A DNA stretch of 15,743 bases from Methanomicrobiales archaeon (lineage in GTDB: Archaea; Halobacteriota; Methanomicrobia; Methanomicrobiales; Methanospirillaceae), in NCBI GenBank assembly GCA_012798365.1, contig JAAZNH010000297.1:1-15743 (forward strand), given 5' to 3'. The notes under the pieces are model-generated. The model saw nothing but the letters and a program-made list of their open reading frames with translations. It was not told where the DNA came from and did not search any database. A program made the translations under genes and the position numbers. Positions 1 through 5,733 of the stretch are shown here, piece after piece; position 1 is the first letter of the stretch, and each line of letters begins with the position of its first letter.

Positions 1-79
1 CCTTGCCCTAGTTCACGTCAGAAGGTGCAGGCGAATCCTTCACGTTCCCCTATGAAAAAGCGGCCTGCTACTCAAATCC

Positions 80-121
80 GGGGAGGGGGGGCCGGGCCCG
101 GCCCTCCCCCCAACAATTTTT
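80..121 (+). terminator. GC-rich hairpin plus T-run, terminator-like
   Basis: A G-rich run (80-90) leads into the perfect palindrome GCCGGGCCCGGC (91-102). A C-rich run to 111 follows, pairing with the G-run apart from one G-T and one mismatch. Five Ts lie at 117-121. On the plus strand this resembles an intrinsic terminator for a gene left of the window. Nothing else codon-like or promoter-like stands out in 1-301. Confidence 0.4.
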
Positions 122-223
122 CCGGACGGTTGGGCCCCCCCTCTCCATTCATGAGCACGGGGGACGGTGCCGGCATTTTTACCGGGTCCATTCTCCCTGT
201 CCCCGGCCCATTGAGTTCCCGCT

Positions 224-274
224 AAAAAAGGTGATATGGGCAATGAGTAGCCCCCGCCCGGTTCTGACAGGGGC
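224..274 (-). terminator. Probable terminator of the antiporter gene
   Basis: Downstream of the antiporter stop on the minus strand, GCCCC (274-270) can pair with GGGGC (254-250). A run of six T follows at 229-224. Archaeal termination depends mainly on the U-tract, so the T-run is the stronger part of this call. Confidence 0.4.
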
Positions 275-301
275 ATCATGGCGGATGCCGCAGATCTTTG
301 T

Positions 302-1792
302 TTACAAAAACCCGCCGCTTTCGCTGGAAGGGCCGCTCTCCCCGGCATAGTCCGGGTGGATCTCTTCCCGCGCCGCAATCGCGACAAGGATGATCACGAT
401 GCCGATAATGAACGAGAAGAAAAATGCAAAGTCAAAACCGGCAGAGAGGACATGCTGCTGCATGTCGACCGGGGAAGTCCTTGTCACCTCATGGTTTTTT
501 GCAATCGTCAGGACACCCTGCAGGAAGATGAGGTTGAAAAACGCAATGCCAAGCGTCAGTGGCGCAAACCGTTCAAGACCGGTCAGGCTTGAGACCATGC
601 CCTGTTTTGTCCGGGATACTGAATTCATGATCATGCTCGAAGCCGGCGTGACAAGAAGGCCGAGGCCAAAGCCGATCATGACCAGGACAAGGACAACTAT
701 TCCCACCGCGGTATCAACATGCAGTTTTGTTGCCATGAAGTACCCTGCCGTCAGGAACAGGCCGGATGCAATGCAGAGTGCCCGGGGCCCGGTCCGGTTA
801 TAGAGCATGCCTGAGAGGATCCCTGCCCCCATCATCGCAAAGGAGAGCGAGGTCATGAGCAGGCCGGCTGTCGAGGTATCGAAGTGCCTGACGTACTCAA
901 GGTAGAATGGCAGGAGATAATTGATCCCCGCGAAGCTGAAGAAGACCAGGCAGAGGAGCAGGTTGGTCAGCAGGAAGTTCCGGTTTAAAAAGAGCCTGAT
1001 ATCCAGGATGGGTTCAGCAGCGGTAAGTTCATGCCGGATAAACCAGCCCAGGGAGACAATCGCTACCAGGGCAAGGATGAGGATGGATGGCGAGGTCCAG
1101 CCTTCATTCTGTCCATCAGACACCACATACAGGAGTGAGGCAAGGCCCACGAAGATGAGGGCCGATCCGGTTGAATCGAATCCCTTAATCTGGCGGACCG
1201 GCGGATCTTTCGGGATGATCTTTGCACCCAGGAGAACTGCTGCGATCCCGACCGGTACGTTGATGAAGAAGATCGCGTGCCAGCTGAAGTGCTGGGTCAG
1301 GACACCCCCGATGCTGGGGCCGAGTGCCGTCCCGAGTGCTGCCATGGTCATCACCATGCCCATCGCTTTTCCTTTCTGGTCCATCGGGATGTAGGCCGTG
1401 ATCATGGCCGGGGCAATTGCCGTGATCATGGCGCCGCCCAGTGCCTGGAAGACCCGTGAACCGATGAGCCAGGTGAGCGAGTTGAAGAGATCCGGGAGAA
1501 TACCGCAGGCGATGGACCCCAGCGTGAAGAGGATGAACCCGGACAGGAAGACTTTCTTAAAACCGATAATGTCGGAGATCTTGCCAAAGACAAGGACGCA
1601 GCCGGCCATGACGAGCAGGTACGCCGTGGCAACCCAGCTCACCTGGGTTGTTGAAACGTGAAATGCCTCCGAGATGGTCGGGAGGGCGATGTTGACAATC
1701 GTTCCGTCAAGGCCTGCCATGAACGTGGCAAGCGAGATTGAGATGATGAGGAGGGTCAGGTTCCTGCCACTCCCGGTCCGGTCGGCTTCCAT
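302..1792 (-). CDS. MFS drug/proton antiporter, DHA2 (EmrB/QacA) type
   Basis: A 496-residue integral membrane protein, the usual length for the 14-helix DHA2 subfamily, predicted to export drugs or organic compounds in exchange for protons. Residues 28-40 hold the family motif LDGTIVNIALPTI in helix 1. Residues 70-82 (GKISDIIGFKKVF) are the motif A loop between helices 2 and 3. Residues 154-164 (GTALGPSIGGV) are motif C, the hallmark of the antiporter branch. Hydrophobic helices continue to about residue 475, then a short polar tail. The ATG start is bounded by an in-frame stop four codons upstream; no clear Shine-Dalgarno is visible. The GNAT gene ends 68 nt upstream on the same strand, so the two are probably co-transcribed, an arrangement that would suit detoxification. 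Substrate unknown. Confidence 0.9.
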   Translation of the reverse strand: MEADRTGSGRNLTLLIISISLATFMAGLDGTIVNIALPTISEAFHVSTTQVSWVATAYLLVMAGCVLVFGKISDIIGFKKVFLSGFILFTLGSIACGILPDLFNSLTWLIGSRVFQALGGAMITAIAPAMITAYIPMDQKGKAMGMVMTMAALGTALGPSIGGVLTQHFSWHAIFFINVPVGIAAVLLGAKIIPKDPPVRQIKGFDSTGSALIFVGLASLLYVVSDGQNEGWTSPSILILALVAIVSLGWFIRHELTAAEPILDIRLFLNRNFLLTNLLLCLVFFSFAGINYLLPFYLEYVRHFDTSTAGLLMTSLSFAMMGAGILSGMLYNRTGPRALCIASGLFLTAGYFMATKLHVDTAVGIVVLVLVMIGFGLGLLVTPASSMIMNSVSRTKQGMVSSLTGLERFAPLTLGIAFFNLIFLQGVLTIAKNHEVTRTSPVDMQQHVLSAGFDFAFFFSFIIGIVIILVAIAAREEIHPDYAGESGPSSESGGFL

Positions 1793-1860
1793 TACCGGAT
1801 AATGCCATGTTTACCCTGATGAGGATTGTGGTTTTTTTGCCGGCCGTATTGACGGGGAGG

Positions 1861-2415
1861 TTACGCATTCTCCCGTTCGAGAATGTACAGGAGTGTCCCC
1901 TCCTCAATCCCCCCGCCACCAACCGTTTCCCCGGCACAGGTGAAACCGCACTTCTCAAGAACGCGGATCGATGCCGTAAGGGAAGGGTACGTGGCGGCAG
2001 TGATCCGTTCCACCCCACGCCAGGAAAAAATGGCCGGGATCATTGCCCGGAGGGCCTCGGTTGCCAGCCCCCGGTTCTGGAATTCGTCAAGGACTGAGTA
2101 CCCGATGATAACCGTCCCGGGCGTCTCGCCCGAACAAGCCCCGCCGCTCCCGATGAGGGTTTGAAATCCCGGTTGCGGGCCTTTCTGGATCCAGTAGTAG
2201 GAAACAAAGAACGGGTCGTTTCCCGCGGTTGCCAGGGCCACGAACTGCACAAGCGCCTCATGGTCGAGGAGGGGCGGGGGCCATGAGGCGGGAATTGCAG
2301 CACCGAGCAGATGTGCCAGGCAGGGATAATCTTTATCGCGGTCACAGGCCAGGACTTCGGTTGTTGTGGGAACAAGTTCCATCCTTTCTGTCAGGATTGT
2401 GCGTGTATCAGCCAG
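1861..2415 (-). CDS. GNAT acetyltransferase (RimJ/RimL-like), probable CTG start
   Basis: Acetyl-CoA-dependent N-acetyltransferase. Counting from the CTG at 2415 it has 184 residues; from the first ATG (2382) it has 173. Motif A, the acetyl-CoA pyrophosphate loop, is the stretch with VIIGYSVLDEF and QNRGLA (about 102-118); motif B is the helix with ASIRVLEKCGF (about 148-158). I prefer the upstream start because the added residues, ending ILTER, complete the typical family N-terminus (ILTERMELVP, compare TERLxLRP). GGAGGAGG (2430-2423) sits exactly 7 nt before the CTG, whereas the ATG has no proper Shine-Dalgarno. No in-frame ATG, GTG or TTG lies between the upstream stop and 2382. A single-base indel in the source sequence is the alternative explanation. 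The antiporter gene follows 68 nt downstream. Substrate unknown. Confidence 0.85.
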   Translation of the reverse strand: MADTRTILTERMELVPTTTEVLACDRDKDYPCLAHLLGAAIPASWPPPLLDHEALVQFVALATAGNDPFFVSYYWIQKGPQPGFQTLIGSGGACSGETPGTVIIGYSVLDEFQNRGLATEALRAMIPAIFSWRGVERITAATYPSLTASIRVLEKCGFTCAGETVGGGGIEEGTLLYILERENA

Positions 2416-2473
2416 GTTCCATCCTCCTCCGGTAATTCAACCCAATAATGAAAGGTTTGTCCTTATTGATCAT
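2408..2473 (-). CDS. Possible 21-residue leader ORF before the GNAT gene
   Basis: The ORF begins with ATG at 2473 and stops with TGA at 2408. GGAGGAG (2487-2481) lies 7 nt before its ATG, as strong a ribosome site as any in the window. It encodes a basic peptide with RRR at positions 15-17, overlaps the proposed GNAT CTG start by 8 nt, and is in another frame. It could be a translated leader coupling initiation to the GNAT gene, or the N-terminus of a longer GNAT broken by a frameshift. No homology is recognised. Confidence 0.35.
   Translation of the reverse strand: MINKDKPFIIGLNYRRRMEPG
2423..2430 (-). promoter_or_regulatory. Shine-Dalgarno deciding the GNAT start
   Basis: GGAGGAGG on the minus strand, seven nucleotides before the CTG at 2415-2413. 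It also lies inside the upstream leader ORF, so translation of that ORF would pass over it. Confidence 0.5.
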
Positions 2474-2509
2474 CTGCTTTCTCCTCCTTTGGGCATGACA
2501 TTACCGATT

Positions 2510-2520
2510 CTCTTATGAAC
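2510..2520. promoter_or_regulatory. Possible shared box A for the divergent genes
   Basis: Reads CTCTTATGAAC on plus and GTTCATAAGAG on minus. An archaeal start point about 26 nt downstream would fall near 2542 on plus, making the 2544 gene leaderless, which fits its lack of a Shine-Dalgarno. On minus it would fall near 2490, just before the GGAGGAG of the leader ORF. Inferred from spacing only. Confidence 0.3.
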
Positions 2521-2543
2521 AAGTCAGTCCCACCAGTGAAGCG

Positions 2544-3290
2544 ATGAAAGAGGATACCCGCTGGAAACTGTTGGCCGGAATTATTCTGGTGACCCTGTCC
2601 CTTGCCCTGTTTACCGTCCATTACCTGATCTTCCATGACGCGCATCATGTCCTGATCTATGCTATGGGTGACCTGGCCTTCATCCCCATCGAGGTTCTTG
2701 TTGTCACCCTCATCATCGACCAGATGCTTGCGTCCCGCGAGAAGCAGCAGCGGATGGAGAAGCTGAACATGGTCATCGGCACCTTCTACTCAACCCTGGG
2801 GACCCCGCTCCTTGCGCTCCTTGCCCGTGCGGACCCCGGCCTCTCCTCCGTCCGGCCGGCCCTGGCACATGGGGCACCGGTCTCGGATGAGGCTGTAGCG
2901 AAGATGAATGCCTGCCTTTCCTCCCACCCGTGTACCGTCCGTGCCGATTCGATGGATCTCGAAGCACTCCGCACCCTGCTTGTCAGCAATGATGAGTTCC
3001 TTCTCCGTATCATCGAGAACCCGATGGTCTTTGAGCACGAGTCCTTCACTGACCTTATCCTTGCGGTCACCCACCTTGAGGAGGAACTCAGGGCACGCGA
3101 CCACCTCACTTCCCTGCCCCCAACCGATCTTGCCCACCTGCAGGGTGACATGAACCGGGTGTACTCACACCTTGTGCCGGAATGGGTCCGGTACATGCAG
3201 TACCTGAAAAAGCATTACCCGTTCCTCTTCAGTCTTGCCCTCCGGAGGAACCCGTTTGATCCGGATGCAACCGTGTTTGTCGAAAATTAA
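2544..3290 (+). CDS. Two-TM membrane protein, unknown function
   Basis: A 248-residue protein I cannot assign to a named family. Two hydrophobic segments (about residues 8-30 and 36-62) form an N-terminal hairpin. A charged stretch follows (ASREKQQRMEKLNMVIGTFYS, 63-83), then a soluble, mainly helical cytoplasmic domain of about 165 residues rich in Leu, Glu and Arg. Two cysteines occur within five residues (CLSSHPC, near 123-129). No enzymatic motif is visible. The hairpin followed by a basic amphipathic helix and a helical domain would suit a membrane-anchored scaffold or sensor, but that is inference. ATG at 2544 is the only usable start before an in-frame stop at 2496, and no Shine-Dalgarno precedes it, so the mRNA may be leaderless. 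It is divergent from the GNAT/antiporter operon. Confidence 0.8.
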   Translation: MKEDTRWKLLAGIILVTLSLALFTVHYLIFHDAHHVLIYAMGDLAFIPIEVLVVTLIIDQMLASREKQQRMEKLNMVIGTFYSTLGTPLLALLARADPGLSSVRPALAHGAPVSDEAVAKMNACLSSHPCTVRADSMDLEALRTLLVSNDEFLLRIIENPMVFEHESFTDLILAVTHLEEELRARDHLTSLPPTDLAHLQGDMNRVYSHLVPEWVRYMQYLKKHYPFLFSLALRRNPFDPDATVFVEN

Positions 3291-3311
3291 TCCGGGGTTG
3301 GGGGCAATATC

Positions 3312-3333
3312 CCCGTTTTTCTCCTAAAACGGG
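3312..3333. terminator. Bidirectional hairpin between convergent genes
   Basis: CCCGTTTT (3312-3319) and AAAACGGG (3326-3333) form a perfect 8-bp stem with a 6-nt loop. Five Ts (3316-3320) serve the plus strand, and a second small GGGG/CCCC stem (3301-3314) lies just before them. It sits between the stops of two convergent genes and could end both transcripts. Confidence 0.5.
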
Positions 3334-3349
3334 TAATCCCGATGCGGAA

Positions 3350-4156
3350 TCAGGGTGGAGATTCCGGATCAGTGTATGACACAGACAGGGACACGGTATC
3401 CGATGTATACCGGATACTGTTGCCTTCGCCAAGGGTCCCAAACACGTACAATGGTTTCTTTTGCGGGATAGAGAACTCGATAACACTGATCTTTTCTCCG
3501 GGCTTCGGGCTGATACCTTTCCGTCTGATAAAATCCAGAATTCCTGACGGTGTGTTGTCACCATACTGGTAGTGAGTGACCCGCGTGTCGATTGCCGATA
3601 TGTAGGAATCGCCAGTAGCAGATATCCGGAATACTTTCGTGAGGGCCTGGATGGCAGCCTCAAAATTTACGGCCTCATTAAAAATCGTCTCCGAATACCC
3701 CAGACTGATTGCCTCATGACGGTGCTGCTCTGCAAACATCCTTCCCCCTGTGAAAAAGTATGCAACAATGCTGGATATCTCAATCCGGTATGGAACCGTA
3801 TTCTCGATGACGGTAAAATCTCCGCTTGACTCAAAGATCTTGAATGCCGTGGTTGATGGCAGGAGCTGTGTCCTCTTGAATGCCATAGCCAGGTTTGATC
3901 CCTGTGTCATGACAAAGAGGGCATAGAATGCAACCTGTTCACCGCTTGTCGGCAGAGTATGGCCCGGAGAGACTGCGAGTCCCTGGATAAGCACCGGTTC
4001 ATTCTCCCGTTTTACCGGTGAGGCCCTGAACGCCCTGATCCGTCTGAGTTGCATCATTCTGGTGATACGATCACTCACGAGGATCAGTCCGGCCAGAATT
4101 GCAATGATAATGATAATGATTATCGCGTAGAGGATGTCAGCAGGGCTAAATTGCAT
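3350..4156 (-). CDS. Single-TM membrane protein, faintly GIDE-like
   Basis: A 268-residue protein with one N-terminal transmembrane segment (about 8-28) containing seven consecutive isoleucines (12-18), then a basic stop-transfer stretch (MMQLRRIRAFR, 34-44). The soluble part contains IQGLAVSPGHTLPTSG followed by VAFYALFV (57-82) and, near the end, KPGEKISVI and LYVFGTLGE (218-244). This order recalls GIDE-type domains, in which a protein switches a bound lipid or partner close to a membrane, but the similarity is weak and no RING or catalytic motif is present. I treat the function as unknown. The ATG has no Shine-Dalgarno, and an AT-rich block centred about 26 nt upstream suggests leaderless transcription. 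It converges on the 2544 gene. Confidence 0.75.
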   Translation of the reverse strand: MQFSPADILYAIIIIIIIAILAGLILVSDRITRMMQLRRIRAFRASPVKRENEPVLIQGLAVSPGHTLPTSGEQVAFYALFVMTQGSNLAMAFKRTQLLPSTTAFKIFESSGDFTVIENTVPYRIEISSIVAYFFTGGRMFAEQHRHEAISLGYSETIFNEAVNFEAAIQALTKVFRISATGDSYISAIDTRVTHYQYGDNTPSGILDFIRRKGISPKPGEKISVIEFSIPQKKPLYVFGTLGEGNSIRYTSDTVSLSVSYTDPESPP

Positions 4157-4165
4157 GCAGATAAT

Positions 4166-4196
4166 TAATTATTAAATTTTTTAAAATTAATTGGTT
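4166..4196 (-). promoter_or_regulatory. AT-rich promoter block for the 4156 gene
   Basis: Thirty bases almost wholly A/T; on the minus strand they include TTTTAAAAAATTTAAT centred near 4182. That is the expected box-A distance for transcription beginning at or beside the ATG at 4156. Confidence 0.45.
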
Positions 4197-4356
4197 TGTC
4201 ATTCTAAAATTTTTCATATTACTCTTTGCAGAATTTTATTCCCGCAGGATTCCATGGTATTTTGATGAGGAAATATGGCAGTTCACATAGCTTCCGGGAT
4301 GGTATTCATTGGAATTAATTTTTTCAACCGGAAGGTCCGGTCCGTTTCCTGAAATC

Positions 4357-4376
4357 CGGGATAAACGTTTATCCCG
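4357..4376. repeat. Perfect 20-bp palindrome
   Basis: CGGGATAAACGTTTATCCCG reads identically on both strands with no loop. It is the inverted repeat of the first repeat/hairpin unit. Its core AAACGTTTAT recurs in the promoter at 13889-13898. It could be a dimeric protein binding site or a cruciform. Confidence 0.6.
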
Positions 4377-4483
4377 TTCACCACCCGAAGGTCCGCTTGG
4401 CTTTAGAGATCCGAATGGGGGTTTGCGATGAGGTAAAAACCCCTCCCAACCCGGAGGTCCGCTCCGCTCCCCTTCTCGTGTTC

Positions 4484-4505
4484 GGGATTTGCTGGTGCAA
4501 ATCCC
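4484..4505 (-). terminator. 9-bp hairpin directly after the lipoprotein stop
   Basis: GGGATTTGC and GCAAATCCC form a perfect 9-bp stem with a 4-nt loop, beginning at the base after the TAA of the 4506 gene. No T-run follows, so it may stabilise or process the 3' end rather than terminate transcription. It is also the inverted repeat of the third repeat unit. Confidence 0.4.
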
Positions 4506-5621
4506 TTACAAATCACAACAATAACAAATCGTCCTGTTCAGGAGCTTGGAATTTTTAATCCAGGAACAGGTGCCCGTCTTGTCCCACTGCTTGATCTCAT
4601 GGCCCATCATGCCGGAGGTCAGTTTTCCCTCGTCACGCAAGCGCTTTAAGTCCGCGACAACTTTCCAGACATAATTGACCGGCCCGTAGCTTTTTGTGCC
4701 AGCTCCCACGGGGTAGATCGCGGGATCATCCGCAACAGCGAAATCTACCGGCTTGTCCGGGACGCTGCCGATGAACCGCGGGCTGCAGGCATCGACAAAG
4801 ATATACTCCTTTTTTCCATCCGTGAAGGCTTTGAGCGAAGAGTCCGGGACCTCCTGGACGATCCTGATGCCGGTTGTCTCGTACTGCAGGTCTTCGAAAA
4901 CCATCAGGGAGACATCATAGCCTTCCCGTGCCAGGAGGTTTGCAAGCAGGAGGCTCTTTTCATCCGAATCGCCCGCTTTGTCCCAGATGACCTCGACCGG
5001 GTATTTTCGCCGGGATGAGGAATCCGGCATACAGGGAATCTGCTGGACGAATGCAACAATCAGTTCCAGGTATTCATCGTCCGTGAGGTAATCCCCGTTA
5101 TGGTACCGTGCCGTGCGGAGCTGGGTGAGGACACTGTCATAGAGTTCCTCCATGGCGGGATCGGATTCGAATGTATCGATATAGTCCCGGATCTCCTGCG
5201 GGTTCATCGAGTTTGCCGGGACAGTGATCTTCATCTGGCGTGCCCCGTAAAGTACGGACATATTGACCGGGACTCGGAAGGTATAGACCTGCGATCCTTC
5301 ATTGTCCGGGCCGTAATTGAACGTGAACGTCCGGTGCCCCACCTTGGTCGGATCCCCGATCGGAACAATAAACCGGGAATCCGTTGGGGGGGCAGGAACC
5401 GTAGTCTGGCTCGTGGATGCAGTTACCTGGGCTGGTGCCGGAGCAGCCTCCGCAACGGTTTTCTCAGCCAGTGGCACCGGTGTTGGCGTCTCCGGTCCGC
5501 TCCCCGGTAACCCGGGCGGGTTGATGATGATCTGGATGCAGCCACACGTAACAAGCAGCAGGCAGACAGTCAGGGTAGCAGCAATGCCATAGGGTTTCAT
5601 CGCGATTGTTGATCTTTTCAT
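4506..5621 (-). CDS. Transglutaminase-like lipoprotein lacking catalytic residues
   Basis: A 371-residue exported protein. The N-terminus has a signal segment ending in a lipobox-like stretch (LLLVTCGC, residues 21-28), so the cell-surface form is probably lipid-anchored at Cys26 or Cys28. A Pro/Thr/Ala-rich linker follows (35-80). Residues about 190-245 match the archaeal transglutaminase-like core: FVQQIP, then GDSDEKSLLLANLL and GYDVSLMVFE. In the active family the first block reads GDCxDKSxLLA; here position 219 is Ser, and the following His region (usually HMAVGI) reads ETTGIRI. YIFVDACSP (273-281) corresponds to the Asp/Glu strand. The C-terminus carries a Cys cluster (CYCCDL). Catalysis is therefore doubtful and a binding role is likelier. 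ATG at 5621 or 5600 both give a signal peptide, and neither has a Shine-Dalgarno. Divergent from the thaumatin-like gene. Confidence 0.8.
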   Translation of the reverse strand: MKRSTIAMKPYGIAATLTVCLLLVTCGCIQIIINPPGLPGSGPETPTPVPLAEKTVAEAAPAPAQVTASTSQTTVPAPPTDSRFIVPIGDPTKVGHRTFTFNYGPDNEGSQVYTFRVPVNMSVLYGARQMKITVPANSMNPQEIRDYIDTFESDPAMEELYDSVLTQLRTARYHNGDYLTDDEYLELIVAFVQQIPCMPDSSSRRKYPVEVIWDKAGDSDEKSLLLANLLAREGYDVSLMVFEDLQYETTGIRIVQEVPDSSLKAFTDGKKEYIFVDACSPRFIGSVPDKPVDFAVADDPAIYPVGAGTKSYGPVNYVWKVVADLKRLRDEGKLTSGMMGHEIKQWDKTGTCSWIKNSKLLNRTICYCCDL

Positions 5622-5651
5622 TCAGGATATTTGAGGTTTGGCTTTCGGGTT

Positions 5652-5669
5652 TATCGTTATAATTTTATT
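5652..5669. promoter_or_regulatory. AT-rich divergent promoter element
   Basis: TTATAATTTTAT on plus, ATAAAATTATAA on minus. It lies about 37 nt from the lipoprotein ATG (minus) and about 75 nt from the thaumatin-like start (plus). It is the only box-A-like element between the two genes and could serve either or both. Confidence 0.35.
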
Positions 5670-5719
5670 CAGGAATCATTCCGAAACAATCAAAAACCTC
5701 TGCCTCCATCTATCCTTTC

Positions 5720-5724
5720 GGGAG
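5720..5724 (+). promoter_or_regulatory. Shine-Dalgarno deciding the thaumatin-like start
   Basis: GGGAG, nine nucleotides before CTG at 5734-5736 and six before ATC at 5731-5733. No in-frame ATG, GTG or TTG lies between it and the mature protein. Confidence 0.4.
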
Positions 5725-5733
5725 TGTGTTATC

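Larger units (their letters stand above)
4326..4505. repeat. Three degenerate repeat-plus-hairpin units
   Basis: This stretch holds most of the gene-free interval 4157-4505. A head motif close to CCCGRAGGTCCGCT occurs three times, with its GGTCCG core at 4334, 4390 and 4456 (spacing 56 and 66 nt). The second and third heads match at 13 of 14 positions. Each head is followed 17-22 nt later by a different inverted repeat: 4357-4376, 4418-4443 (GGGGTTT/AAACCCC) and 4484-4505. The hairpin sequences differ while the layout is kept. No coding potential is evident. It could be an eroded REP-like family, a structured RNA or a 3' processing region. Confidence 0.55.

Noticed and set aside
40..387. 115-residue minus-strand ORF at the left end
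   Set aside because: It overlaps the antiporter 3' end in another frame, is Pro/Gly/Arg-rich from GC-rich hairpin DNA, and shows no family motif.
302..2415. Mobile resistance island around the antiporter and GNAT
   Set aside because: No transposase, integrase, terminal repeats or tRNA-proximal duplication was seen, and base use matches the neighbours.
4326..4505. CRISPR array
   Set aside because: Repeats are short, degenerate and only three, spacing is unequal, and no cas gene is near.
4326..4505. tRNA or other known RNA gene
   Set aside because: No T-loop or CCA-type acceptor pattern and no recognised riboswitch core could be found by eye.
5638..5733. TTG at 5638 as start of the thaumatin-like gene
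   Set aside because: It lies before the AT-rich promoter-like stretch, adds 32 unlikely residues ahead of a textbook signal peptide, and has no ribosome site.
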